Shown here: one piece after another, positions 53,786-64,000 of the stretch
Layout of the letters: each line of letters opens with the position of its first letter
Numbering within the stretch: the first letter of the stretch is position 1
From: Incurvaria masculella
Lineage: Eukaryota > Arthropoda > Insecta > Lepidoptera > Incurvariidae
Reading direction: 5' to 3'
NCBI GenBank assembly: GCA_946894095.1
Contig: OX335652.1
Coordinates: 4,673,001 to 4,737,000, forward strand
DNA length: 64,000 nucleotides
The notes under the pieces: model-generated
What the model was told of the DNA's origin: nothing
The model's database searches: none
What the model saw: only the letters and a program-made list of their open reading frames with translations
Program-made: the position numbers and the translations under genes

Positions 53786-54132
53786 AACTATGCACATCCC
53801 CAAATCTAATCAACCCTCGCGAGGCCGCCAACGATATTAGCGCTTGTAACAAAGCCGATAGAGCTGGAGATCGCGATGCACCAGCGAATGAATCCGAAGC
53901 TAAATCTAAACAGGTTACGCAGAAAGCGGTCGCGTTTATGGATGTGACAGACGAAAATGAGATTTATGACTATGAAACTATCGATGCTGTTGGAAGTGAG
54001 TTGATCGTTTTGGACAATGTGCACGTTGGATCTGAAGAGAGAGTTTCGAGAAGGGTTGAGTCGCAAATCTCATCGACGCACGGAGCGGTTCTTGTTGTGT
54101 TTAGTTTAGTAGATAGTTTGAGTTCGCATTGA
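53786..54132 (+). other. Candidate acidic ORF or exon
   Basis: A plus-strand frame open for about 115 codons between stops at about 53783 and 54130. The first ATG is at 53938 (MDVTDENEIYDYETIDAVGS). The composition is acidic and protein-like (Asp/Glu-rich, with AANDISACNKADRAGDRDAP upstream), unlike most chance frames here. A donor-like GAA|GTGAGTT lies at about 53996. An opposing minus-strand frame also stays open (53806-54066), which weakens the case. No domain recognised. Confidence 0.2.
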
Positions 54133-55537
54133 CGCTGGAACAATAGCAGACGAAGTGATTGCGGTCATAGAGTACTCTCCGTATTTCTCTACAGTGTAAT
54201 GTTGAAACCGAAATTTTAATTTAACTGCTGCGGTACCAAAAAGCGAGGCAGAGTGTAGAAGTGTCGTATACAAATTCAACAGATAACATTTAGCCGAATT
54301 GTATTAAGAATATTTAAGTTTTTTTTTCAATGTGATTGAGCATGGTTTGCTAAAATGAATACACCTAATGACATGATATTAGTCCAACACCTCTTATGAC
54401 TTCTGATGTGATGGATTTTAAAACTGACATACGCCACGGAATAACGCAATCCATGCTGTAATCCCATAGTAGTACACGCTGCCGAAGTATGGGATGACCG
54501 TTCGGATTTGAGTATTCTTTGACGGAACAGAGATAAATTCGTTCCATACTTGTCCCGCGGTTTGAATGTCATTTGCTCGCAAATAACAAAAAAAAAAACA
54601 AAAAAAATCTGTTGATCTGATCGCTATCAAACTTCACAGGATCACCCACTGCGTCAATCTGAAGAGTGACTGAAAACTTCCTTGAGCCATTTTGGAGTCC
54701 AACATATGTCCATTGATTTTGTAGATATAAATAGATATATCGAAGGAGATTGATATCGTCAACGCACTACTTTAAATCTCATAATTTTGAAGGTTATTGC
54801 GCGTGGAAATCCTTCAGTTTACATCAAATCGCACGACACAAACTCCTAAAAGGAGCTCCGTGGGCTCGGTTATGGTCAGGACAGTAGGGCCCGAAAAAGG
54901 ATCAACAAATTGTGAGGCGAGCGTACTGGGAGCGAGGCGCCGGCAATAATGTTTTGTATGAAAGTCTCGATGGGGGTCCGGGGATGAAAGGACCTACAGC
55001 ATCTTGGGGAATAAATGAAAGAGCTCTAAATTATGTTAGGTCGTTTCTATGTTGAGTCCCGCTTTGTAAGTGAAACTGGAAATAAGGAGTGAATTATTTT
55101 ATATAAATAGATAGAGCGGCCTAAAATATAATTTTACATAACTAACATGTACGTTTTGATGTTGAGTTTTATAATTTCACAGAAAGTGGCACACCTCAAC
55201 TTGAATGCATAAATAATAAATTAAAATAACAGTTAATGAAAAAATGCCTGGAATAGCACTATGTACAAGTGTCGTGCAAAAATACCGTAGCATATCCGAA
55301 ATGTGAATGCGAGATCAAGTATTAGTTGTCTAAGGTTATATTTATACGAAGATTGTGTATATGTACATTCATATGTATCTAGGTACGATTTTACGCATCA
55401 TTGTCCGATTTTTTTACCTTTTCTATACTTTAATTTCAAAATGTAAAATTTCTTCAGTGCATCCTTGAAAATGTTAATAGCGTTGTTAATCATAACAATC
55501 CACTTCAGCCCCTTATTAAATATTGAAGAATATGTCT
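54133..55537. other. Spacer with a weak SINE trace
   Basis: 54312-54400 has a T run then GAGCATGGTTTGCTAA and GACATGATATTAGTCCAACA, an eroded minus-orientation SINE end. A GC-richer strip lies at 54850-54990. No gene seen. Confidence 0.35.
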
Positions 55538-56084
55538 TTAAGGTGGCCCAACCCGCTCAACTCCCCATACAAACGGGGAAAGATCACGCCCATATTTCTT
55601 ATCAGATATCCCAAATTTTGCTCAAAAGAGCTTTATTTGATCGAACTAGATGTCTAATGACCGTTGGCATTGTAAAATTGTGTTTGGTTTCTAAGTTATA
55701 AGATCCGAAAGATCGAACTTTTCGCGCGTTTTATACAATAACTTTGGTGGTTTATTACGCAATGATAAAGTAAGAAAATCTCAAAAATATTAAACATCAG
55801 ACATAGCTTATTTAACCAAGATTTATAATCTATTTGGTCTTTGTTACATTTTTGACTACAGCGGTCGTGGTTTACTTTCAGCTATAAGTCGTTTTGAAAT
55901 CAAAATTTTCGTAAATCTTGCCAAATCATACACTATGCACATTATCTTTTTTGTGGACATGTTGCATCTTCCTCATCACGGAGTCTGCCTTTTTCTTTGA
56001 AACAGAGAAGGTCCCAGAGCGCAACAGCATGGTTTTGTACAGTGCCCGCGAATGAGTTAGTCCCGCCGGGTTGGGCCACCTTAA
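55538..56084 (-). mobile_element. TTAA-flanked MITE family D, inverted
   Basis: 547 bp. TTAA then GGTGGCCCAACCCGCTC at the left and CCGGGTTGGGCCACC then TTAA at the right. Opposite orientation to the copies at 39.5, 59.0 and 62.8 kb. A frame across its left end (55465-55701) is a shadow of the repeat, since the same peptide recurs in other D copies. Confidence 0.9.
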
Positions 56085-56509
56085 AAGCACTTAGAACTCG
56101 TAACATATCATACCACTAATCCCGCTTCAAAACTTTCCCTATAACTTTTGTATTTCCTCTTATCCATACATGCGCGGCTTTCACACCCGCAAGTACAAAC
56201 AAAACTTTTAAATTAAGAACACCGCAGTCTCGGGCCCCCGGCCTACTTGCCAAATATTGACAAACCGTAACCCAGCCGCCCGCACTCCGGTCGCACGCAG
56301 CCCTCCTCTCCCGTCACTCTACCGTCGGGAAACATCTTGCGTCGTGTTCCATGAAATTGACCGTGGATCGGCCTCACCGACCCCGTGCAGGGGGATTACT
56401 GAGACATCGTAAGTAGTGTCGCTCACAAGTGCGGTCAAATAGACCTAGAGGGGGCGGTGCGAGGTTCAACTTCTGAGTAAAGGAACAAGCCCTGTTTAAG
56501 TTCACCTAA
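56085..56509. other. Spacer, GC-rich in part
   Basis: 56220-56470 is GC-rich (CTCGGGCCCCCGGCC, CACTCCGGTCGCACGC). No gene recognised. Confidence 0.3.
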
Positions 56510-56880
56510 AGCGGCTTGTAGTTCAGGGACACGGGGAATAGTTTTCCGTTCCATTCGATTCCCGCCCCGTTCATGCACCATTTTATTTCACTTTTTGAGT
56601 TGGATAAGTGCATTTCACCACGAATGCGAACTACTCCTTTGTTTGAAATCCGTGTAAAACTGTAGGTTCCCTTCCCCTACTAGTCCCCTACTCGTCCGGG
56701 TTGGTACCATCGCATTGGATAAAATGAATGTCGAAGGGGAAAGTAAACATTGTCCGTGTTTCCCACCCAGTTGAATGTAACCGTGTTCTTTAAGGCACGG
56801 CACCTAATTCCTTCGGCCATACGGTGTGTTAGGCTAATATCATAACGGTGCATATGGTATTAGCTATCGATCTCTAATTA
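56510..56880 (+). mobile_element. Family B SINE, tRNA-headed
   Basis: Plus-strand copy. Head with GCGGCTTGTAGTTCAGGG (A-box-like) and CATTCGATTCCCGCCCC (B-box-like, 56552-56568). Body through GTTGGTACCATCGCATTGG, TTGTCCGTGTTTCCCACCCA and GGTATTAGCTATCGATCTC. No poly(A) left. Open frames here are repeat shadows. Confidence 0.75.
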
Positions 56881-57497
56881 TTTTTTCCAAGCAATTGGAA
56901 CGAAAATAGGACAAGTGAGGATCACTTTAAATTTCCCGAGAAAATTCGGAGCCAACATGGACACTTGCGTTTATTCTTCTCCGGAATGAGTGACGGAATA
57001 TGGAATTAAGATTATTTCTATCGACTTCATTGAGGAGAAAAAATGCCGTAATGTCAAATTCGAATTAGAGAGCGTTTATAATTTCAATCGACTTTGGACA
57101 GCCCTACGTCAGAACCAACTCGCCCCGGCCCTTCCCTTCCATTGCTATGCAGCACGTGTTGTCTCGACCGCTTCGGGGCGCATACTGAACTGAAAGTCGT
57201 GCGACAATACGACGGCGACACACATCGCGACCTTATTGAACTACCCAACTTCATGTCGCTTGCATCTCGACTTTATGTCTAAACGCTGGGGAGAAAAGCA
57301 CGTTCATTGTGCACTTTACTCACTCGGCGCACCTATTGAATTCAATGTATGAACTTGAATGCATAGTGCTACGTTAAAAAACATATTTATGTTGGGAGTT
57401 CAAAAGGTTAAATCTTCTCTTGTGTCACATAAGAACCGCCGTCTACATATTGCCAATCGTTTAATAAGAGCCTTTGGTTAAAACGACACGCGGTCTG
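56881..57497. other. Spacer, GC-richer centre
   Basis: 57110-57260 is GC-richer (CCAACTCGCCCCGGCCC) with two overlapping short plus frames and no motif. Confidence 0.35.
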
Positions 57498-57782
57498 TTA
57501 AGAGGATAATGAGGTGATCAACTTCAATACAATGGCTCGTGCCTGTTTCCTCAGTGAAATTAAGATTGTTTTTAATTTTGCATATTAAATAAATCAACTA
57601 AGAGCTACGGACTGTGCGTGGTTTTTTTAATAACAGAACTTGTATTCATGAAATACGCTTTTTTGTATTTGTATACACATTTTTGGATGCGTGAAAACAA
57701 AACGTACAGACACATTTATTTTATTTGCCAAATATAAGATTAGTATTTCTTTATTTCCCTGAAGAAACAGGCACGAGCCGAT
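57498..57782 (+). mobile_element. TTAA MITE family E, right end lost
   Basis: TTAAGAGGATAATGAGGTGA at the left continues to ATGGCTCGTGCCTGTTTCCT. The inverse of the latter (GAAACAGGCACGAGCC) occurs at 57767-57782, where the copy stops short of the expected GATCACCTCATTATCCTCTT end. The complete right end is preserved at 59009-59024. Confidence 0.65.
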
Positions 57783-58249
57783 GTATTATTATTACTAGTA
57801 TTATTCAACTGGACATTTAGTAGGTATTCTAGAACAATATTTATAAAAATTGACAGCCGCCATTGAAGTCAAACAATGTATAGCATAGGAGTACATACGT
57901 TTTAAAAAGTTCATCGTTGAATTCGTATTATTGTTTATTTATTGTTGAAAAAAATGGAGGGCTTCATATTTGCGCTTAATATGAGAAAGCGTAAAGACGG
58001 TTACAATGTCCTGACCTGATGGCATGTCTTCTCTATAAACTTACACAAGTCCCAGTGTATATACTCAACATAAATGTAGCTGGGCACAAGTGAGTTCACG
58101 TGGTGCAGGGTTGCTCCAGCGAAATTGGGAAACCCGAAAGCTATAAAAAGTTCCGAACTCCTATAACCGTCAGATGGCGCGAGCGTCAACTCGATGCAGC
58201 GACTCCACGATATCTCGACGCGCCTTTCGTTCCTCAGTATGAGAGTGAA
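57783..58249. other. Spacer
   Basis: No gene or repeat family recognised. Confidence 0.4.
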
Positions 58250-58345
58250 ATTGACATGGACCTAATACCACGCCCAGCGTCATAACATTACCCTGTTTCA
58301 TATCACAGAGCATTCCAAAAAGAACTAGGCACATGCCGGCCAGAT
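58250..58345 (-). mobile_element. Family B SINE end, eroded
   Basis: TTGACATGGACCTAATACCA, CAGCGTCATAACATTA and AACTAGGCACATGCC keep the order of the minus-orientation SINE 3' region. Low similarity. Confidence 0.4.
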
Positions 58346-58775
58346 GTAATGCAACCATACGAAAGTGAGCTCCCTATGTATGGCTACAAACGGAAAATAA
58401 AAGCAATGCATGGTCAATGAATGCATGTTATTCCTGTTGCTAGCGAAAACCTATTGAGCGAGCAAGGAGCCCAAAATGTTTACATGATTTCCGAACCATA
58501 AAGTAATCCGCTTTATCAATGTAAACGTACGTTACAATTCCAAATAAACCAAAAGTGGTGCAAACCCAAGTCATTGAATCCAAGGTATTGGACAGAAGAC
58601 GAGAATTATAGGCATCGAGAAAGGAAGTACCGGAGTGGCGACAAAGACTCATCCGTGCAGCGTAGCCACGTTTTAGTGACAAAACATACACTGCTGGTAC
58701 CAGTGAGTTCCAGCGGTACCAGCCAGTTCGCTTTGAATTCGCTCTAACGCCACGTAAGAACTGCACATGACGCTA

Positions 58776-59024
58776 TTTAGAGGATAATGAGAATAAATCA
58801 ACTGAGAGCAAAAAACATTTTTTATAGCTTAAAGCCTTTAAAGATTTGTATTAAAATGTTTAAGGACGTATATCATGGATATAAGTTAAGTTGTCAAAAA
58901 AACAGACGTAGCTCCCAAATTGTAGTTGTCAATGCGCATAATTTCAGAAACATATTTCTTAATTTGACTGAAGAAACAGGCACGAGCCATTTTAAGGAAC
59001 TCGATCACCTCATTATCCTCTTAA
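58776..59024 (+). mobile_element. TTAA MITE family E, complete
   Basis: Left end TTTAGAGGATAATGAG (first TTAA base changed), right end CTCATTATCCTCTTAA. The right inverted arm extends inward to GAAACAGGCACGAGCC; the left arm is shorter, so the interior has been rearranged. 249 bp. Confidence 0.7.
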
Positions 59025-59526
59025 GGTGGCCCAACCCGGCGGGAATAACTCATTCGCGGGCACTGTACAAAACCGTGCTGTTGCGCTCTAGGACCTTCTC
59101 TGTTTTAAAGAAAAAGACAGGCTCCGTGATGAGGAAGATGCAACATGTCCACAAAAAAGTTATGTGTATGATTTGGTAAGATTTACGAAAATTTTGATTT
59201 CAAAACGACTTATAGCTAAAAGTAAACCACGACCGCTGTAGTCAAAAATCTAACAAAAACCAAATAGATTATAAATCTTGATTAAATAAGCTACGTCTGA
59301 TGACTATTCTTTTCAAACATTTTTTACTTTATCATTGCGTAATAAACGACCAAAGTTATTGTAAAACTTGAAACCAAACACAATTTTACAATGCCAACGG
59401 TCATCAGACATCTAGTTCGATCAAATGAAGCTCTTTTGAGCAAAATTTGGGATCTCTGATAAGAAATATGGGCGTGATCTTCTTTCCCCGTTTGTATGGG
59501 GAGTTGAGCGGGTTGGGCCACCTTAA
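59021..59526 (+). mobile_element. TTAA-flanked MITE family D
   Basis: 506 bp from TTAA to TTAA. GGTGGCCCAACCCGGCGGG at the left and GAGCGGGTTGGGCCACC at the right. A deletion of about 40 bases near 59355 removes the ACGCGCGAAAA block present in other copies. Confidence 0.9.
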
Positions 59527-59580
59527 ATGCAAGGAACATTCGATGTTGCGCGTCCCGAATTCCTAAGCAAACTGTTTGGC

Positions 59581-60470
59581 CGATGCTTTGTACGTGTATT
59601 ATCGCTAAAACCTGACTCCTAAACCAATAGTTTTCAGGTTTAGGAGTCAACTTGAGAGTCAGATTTAGAGGCAACTTGCTATGCCTACCTGGCACGTGTT
59701 GATCGGAAGTGGAATGGGGAAGGCGGACGTTGCCACGGCCTGTACCCACGCAAACGTGTCAAAATAACCTGGATGAGCGATTAGAGTACGCCGGTCCCTG
59801 TCCGCCGATACTCATATTAGTTTCGCTTACAAGTTTATTCTGTCTGTCACACTGCTGCGAATATACCTACACGTGTAGCGAAGCCTCTGGACTGATATTT
59901 TTTTCTTTTTGTTTATAAGCTGACCTTTTTTCGTTGACCTTTGATCGCTGTGAGGGGGCACACGCACGAGGAATATTTTATCTTGGAAACTCGCAAAGGT
60001 TTATGACTAAGCCTAGCTTATAAAGGTTTTTTTATATCGCTTTTTTAGTGCTCAAAAACGATTCATAGAAATATGATAACCTCATCGTGTCGAAGAATTT
60101 TTTTTAAAGTCAAATGTACTGCATGATTTGCCTCACCACTTCGCGTATGAACATCGCGGACTGATGATTCAACCCGGTTTTATATCAAAAGCCAAGGTTT
60201 GGTCTAAATTTTGGGAAGGAGATAAAAACTGGACCGTTTAGATTAGCTAACGTTGATTTGAAAACATTCTCGGCGTTTTTGGATAATCGGATTTTATCAA
60301 AAGTCTGAGACATATTAGATAAGATATGCATAACTACCTACAAATGTTCAATGAATATAGTGTCCTGGAGGATATTGATTTATTTTTTTCAAAACACCAT
60401 ATTTATGTAATAGATCCATTCCATTCCGTAAATCCTTCACTGTGTGTTGCGCTATTTGTACCCGTTTTCA
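59581..60470. other. Spacer with one hairpin
   Basis: TGACTCCTAAACC (59613-59625) and GGTTTAGGAGTCA (59637-59649) form a perfect 13-bp-arm hairpin. The rest is AT-rich with no gene recognised. Confidence 0.45.
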
Positions 60471-60688
60471 GCAGGTCTATTCCTGGCATTCAGTAATCAG
60501 GAATCCTGAGTCTAGAAAACCGTTTAGCAATTTTCAAAGCGTGTTTTTCGACGGAAAACCTTGATTAATTAAAAAAAGTATGGTCCGGAATATTTTCGTC
60601 AAGAAAATCGCTTTTAAAACCGCTACAAAAGCGGTTTTCTACTCAGGATTCCTGATTACTGATTACGGAATGCCAGGAATAGACCTGC
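60471..60688. mobile_element. MITE family N, 218 bp
   Basis: GCAGGTCTATTCCTGGCATT at the left faces AATGCCAGGAATAGACCTGC at the right. Complementarity continues through TCAGGAATCCTGAG on both sides (right arm has a few extra bases, GATTACTGATTACGG), giving arms of about 42 bases. A second inner pair, AAAACCGCT/AGCGGTTTT, lies at 60616-60638. The words TCAGGAATCCTGA are themselves palindromic. Confidence 0.8.
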
Positions 60689-61079
60689 AGAGCTTTATAC
60701 CAGTTAAATAAACTCAGGCGAGTCACTGGGCGGACGGTGTTATAACACACAATAATACAGGCGTCTTGGTGGTTCCATACATTTTCGGCTATGAATTTTC
60801 ATTATGTCTTCATAGGAAAATGTATTTCTCTGATAAAACCTAACATTTATGTTATTAAGTTTCGTAGCTATACAGTTTGTTTTGATGTATTTCCTATTAA
60901 ATACTGCTGAATTGACTGAAAACCTACAAGCATGGGGCGATTTTGCGTCCGTTCCATCTGAATATTTAAACAATGTCACCTAAAGTAATTACACAAGAAA
61001 TTGAACCTTGCCACGCTAATCCTAAAGCCTGTTATTGCTCAGCACATGTCGGGGGGTGGTTGTTTGAGTAGCGCGATTT
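60689..61079. other. Spacer
   Basis: No gene or repeat family recognised. Confidence 0.4.
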
Positions 61080-61480
61080 TCAATTTGAGAGCGGCGCCGT
61101 GACGAAGGTCGCTATCCCGCGAGTGACACGGCCACTGTCACTATTCCGTTATTCATGTCAATAGGAATCCGGTGTAGCTTGATGGATTACCCGACCGCGG
61201 CCCGGCCCGGAGGGTGTGCCTCATTGATCGCGTCCGGGCCCGCACTTGCCCTCCGACACAACCCTTTCATCCGCCGGAGACCCTCCCCCCCTGCCGCGCC
61301 GTAAAAAGGGTTATAATTTTAACGTCGCCGCATAAAACTCATTCTCGCTTGATTTTATTAACGACAGCAGCAATGAGATTGACGTTCGTAAATTAACGAT
61401 GGGTGCTCTTTTACGGGCTGCTTAATCGTTATTTTGCAGAGACAACCATAATTTGGGATGAGAATAGCTGCTAGGCGTGT
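61080..61480. promoter_or_regulatory. CpG-rich patch with Hox/Caudal-like words
   Basis: CpG-rich (CGACCGCGGCCCGGCCCGG, 61193-61211) grading into AT-rich DNA with CGCATAAAACTC, GATTTTATTAACGAC, GTAAATTAACGATGG and GCTTAATCGTTATTTTG. The TTTATT/CATAAA and TTAACG words fit posterior-Hox or Caudal sites. Candidate enhancer; no coding support. Confidence 0.3.
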
Positions 61481-62181
61481 CGTGATGCATGTGTTGAGCG
61501 CGAGGGAGCATAGGGAATAACTACGTTAAAGAGATCATGCAAATGTTCGGTGTAATATGTGGTTAACGTCGAAGCACGAATGCTAAGCGCGAAGTGCACG
61601 TGACCGTCTGCGGCGAGTGCCGAGTGTCGAGTGTCTCTAGTGATGGGGCATTCCGGCCGAACCCATATTGTTCCCTTTCGCATTCTTTAATTCACCTCCT
61701 GCTCCCACTCCCGACTCCTGACTGCATATTTGAAAGCGAGGAGCAGGAGGCGTGAGACTATACGTTAACTTATCATGCCGTTCAATCCAATACTAGATAC
61801 CATAACTTAACGATTAAATGTCCAAACCATCTCGATTCGAGTCACAACATCATCCAATACTCATTTGCCATAACTTAACACTATAGTGTTTTAACATATA
61901 TTTACATTTTGACCGGAAACGTTGTCGATATCCTTAAGATACCTAGTTGCCAACGTGACTTCGAACATACGTACGGTTCTTACTAATGCAAAAGCGTATG
62001 TTGGTGTTGTTTTGTCCTTTGGCTGCTCCGGCTCTCAGTAATAGGTTCGTGAGACGTGGGTGCGCAGTAGAAATCGTACTTCTGCTCCGGTTCCCGAAGA
62101 TTCGAGGCCGTGTCTAAGGCGTGTGCAGCGGCGGCGCTGCAATCGTGGTCTGACCTCCACACTCTCCTGGGAATGGTTATA
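61481..62181. other. Spacer, partly CpG-rich
   Basis: CpG-rich strips at 61560-61680 and 62080-62160. GAGCAGGAGG at 61740-61749 is close to the inverse of CACCTCCTGCTCC at 61694-61706, a small hairpin. No gene seen. Confidence 0.35.
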
Positions 62182-62335
62182 GTAATCAGATTTTGAATAT
62201 AATCTGAAAAAGTATTGGTCGTGACATTCGTCGGAAGCAGCATACTGCATTACATTGCTTTAAATGTACATGTCGCTCAAACTCAAATTAATGAGATAAC
62301 AGGAATGTCGTTATCATGGTTATAGTATAACGAAA
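62182..62335 (-). mobile_element. Family G element, intermediate form
   Basis: GTAATCAGATTTTGAATATA, GGTCGTGACATTCGTCGGAA and GCAG match up to the 3' edge of the tRNA-like part. Then AAACTCAAATTAATGAGATAA and GGAATGTCGTTATCATGG. Most of the tRNA-like part is missing. Confidence 0.65.
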
Positions 62336-62774
62336 TAGTACGGTATCTTCATAGTACGGTATCTTCATAGAACGGTTCAATGTTCGGAAATTAATCTTGA
62401 TACCTACGTAGCCAAGGCGCGCACACATGCAAGCCGCGTTCGGTACAGTTATATGAACATAACGTACGTTATAAATTATAATTTATTAGTATAGATTAAT
62501 TTTATTATTAATCATGTATTTTATATAATTCTCAGATTATAAATTTATGCTATAAAATGTGCACGGCTCGCAAGGGTCACTCATGCTAAAAAATTAAATA
62601 CATAGATAGATACTATTCCGGTGTTACTGTGGCACTAGCAACGTTTGAGAAATATGGGTATAATGAATGAACAGTAGCTTACTTATCATCTTTTAATAAA
62701 ACCTTTGGTATTTTTCCTGTTTTTAATAAGGTTGCATAGGCACAGAGCAAAAAAATCTCGATAATAATGCTATA
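62336..62774. other. AT-rich spacer
   Basis: Two adjacent AGTACGGTATCTTCAT repeats at 62337-62371, otherwise nothing recognised. Confidence 0.4.
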
Positions 62775-63319
62775 TTAAGGTGGCCCAACCCGGCGGGCCT
62801 AACTCATTCGCGGGCGCGGTACAAAACCGTGCTGTTGCGCTCTGGGACCTTCTCTGTTTGAAAGAATAAGACAGGCTCCTTGATGAGGAAGATGCAACAT
62901 GTCCACAAAAAAGACAATGTGCATAGTGCATGATTTGGTAAGATTTACGAAAATTTTAATTTCAAAACGACTTATAGCTAAAAGTAAACCACGACCGCTG
63001 TAGCCAAAAATCTAACAAAAACCAAATAGATTATAAATCTTGATTAAATAAGCTATGTCTGATGACTAATCTCTTTAAGATGTTCTTACTTTATCATTGC
63101 GTAATCCACCTCCAAAGTTATTGTATAAAACGCGCGAAAAATTCGAACTTTCGGACCTTATAACTTAGAAACCAAACACAATTTTACAATGCCAATGGTC
63201 ATCAGACATCTAGTTCGATCAAATAAAGCTATTTTGAGCAAAATTTTGGATCTCTGACAAGAAATATGGGCGTGATCTTCTTTCCCCTTTTGTATGGGGA
63301 GCGGGATGGGCCACCTTAA
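62775..63319 (+). mobile_element. TTAA-flanked MITE family D
   Basis: 545 bp. TTAA then GGTGGCCCAACCCGGCGGG at the left and GCGGGATGGGCCACC then TTAA at the right. Very similar to 39477-40026 over the whole length, so both are probably recent. Confidence 0.9.
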
Positions 63320-64000
63320 TGCCCAATCGAATTGGACCAGCATTTCGTTAAAATTATCTTGTTTAACTTTGCATGCATATAAGTATTTCTAAAGCGCGGC
63401 ATATGGCGTACGTATAAAGAGGTTCCCGACGATATCTATGGACGATTTCCAGCTTAGTGTATAGCTTCGTTTATTTCACGGCCGATCCAAGATCCACTGT
63501 ATCTCGAATAGCAAATTTTCTTAGGCTCCAAATTGCTACGCAAAGAAAACCGAATACATAATGAATTCGCGAGCACTGAGCGAACTGACTACTAAGTCCT
63601 GCTAACGAACGTCAAACAACAAATGAAACTAGAACAAAAAAAACGCGAGGAAACAACCAATTATTTTACAGCGGAAACAGAAATGACACGAATCAGCGAG
63701 TACACCTACTTCGGGGAAGGTCGTTACAAACAAAAGAGAAATCGTAAAATCATTACACACACAATTTGCCTGCAAATTTTTACGAGAAAAAGGTTGATCT
63801 TCTATTTCATGTTCAGACTATCTGCGGTACCGGGCTTCGCTCGGGACAATGTACATTTTGGACGAATGGCGGTCCGAATTTTAAATGAGTTTAAAAAATA
63901 TTTTGTAAGCATGCCATCCAAACCCACGACAAAACATTAGCATATTTTTTTTGTTTTAGCTTAAACATATGATACAAAAAAGTTTTATTTTATCATTTTA
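63320..64000. other. Spacer to the window end
   Basis: A 105-codon plus frame (63623-63940) runs through unremarkable AT-rich DNA without a motif. Inside it CTGCGGTACCGGGCTTCGCT at 63824-63843 resembles a worn Helitron 3' stem. No gene called. Confidence 0.35.

Larger units (their letters stand above)
58640..59580 (+). mobile_element. Family F repeat interrupted by nested E and D elements
   Basis: F sequence runs 58640-58775 (GCCAGTTCGCTTTGAATTCG, CGCCACGTAAGAACTGCACA) and resumes at 59527 (AATGCAAGGAACATTCGATG, TTGCGCGTCCCGAATTCC). Between them lie an E element (58776-59024) and a D element (59021-59526) that share a TTAA at 59021-59024. The uninterrupted F copy at 38544 shows the TTAA target. 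Confidence 0.7.

Noticed and set aside
59324..59749. 141-codon minus-strand frame
   Set aside because: Most of it lies in a family D MITE, and the same peptide (PIQTGKEDHAHISYQRSQILL region) recurs at 55465 and 63158 in other D copies, so it is a repeat shadow.
63623..63940. 105-codon plus-strand frame near the window end
   Set aside because: No motif, Lys/Thr-rich AT-type composition, and it overlaps a worn Helitron-like stem.

Overview
The window is insect nuclear DNA, most likely from a moth or butterfly. The evidence is a very dense load of lepidopteran-type dispersed repeats, AT-rich spacers broken by short CpG-rich patches, an interstitial run of the insect telomere unit TTAGG, and two intact mariner transposons. 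I see no prokaryotic, organellar or viral region. The only two long open reading frames are the mariner transposases (minus strand 2205-3230, plus strand 13415-14440). No multi-exon host gene can be assembled, so the window reads as a gene desert or as the inside of a very long intron. Two sites where a good 3' splice site abuts a 5' splice site (about 20516 and 46888, both on the minus strand) look like recursive-splicing points. They favour a long intron of a minus-strand gene, but this is an inference. A few short candidate exons, one core-promoter candidate and many CpG-rich, TAAT-rich patches (candidate cis-regulatory DNA) are listed at low confidence. Repeats, by the letters used below. 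A: about ten copies of a 300-bp lepidopteran element that starts AGGGTTCCGTACC, carries a GTCC microsatellite and ends in a 19-bp palindrome. B: about sixteen full or partial SINEs that share one body; full copies carry either a tRNA-derived head or a head containing part of 5S rRNA. C: two copies of an unclassified repeat. D: five copies of a roughly 505-550-bp MITE flanked by TTAA. E: two copies of a second TTAA-flanked MITE with long inverted ends. F: a dispersed repeat that carries the E and D insertions in one copy and the empty TTAA site in another. G: three copies of an element, one of which contains a tRNA-Thr-like cloverleaf. H: Helitron-like elements ending in CTAG. I: a 645-bp TTAA-flanked foldback element. 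J, K, L and N: other inverted-repeat MITEs. There are also four fragments of non-LTR retrotransposons. Layout: 0-5 kb holds a family A copy, a candidate exon, a CpG patch, the first mariner and a C repeat. 5-13 kb is mostly unique AT-rich DNA with CpG patches. 13-23 kb holds the second mariner, a D element, the 5S-headed SINE, a family A copy split by a LINE fragment, a candidate exon and the first recursive-splice candidate. 23-31 kb holds G, L, SINE, Helitron, K and foldback elements. 31-35 kb is largely unique. 35-45 kb is a mosaic of A, B, D, F, H and J pieces. 45-55 kb is mostly unique, with a 48-bp-arm hairpin, the second recursive-splice candidate, a promoter candidate and a CR1-like LINE tail. 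55-64 kb holds three D copies, both E copies and a nested F/E/D insertion. Apart from the transposases acting on mariner ends, no genes here can be shown to work together.
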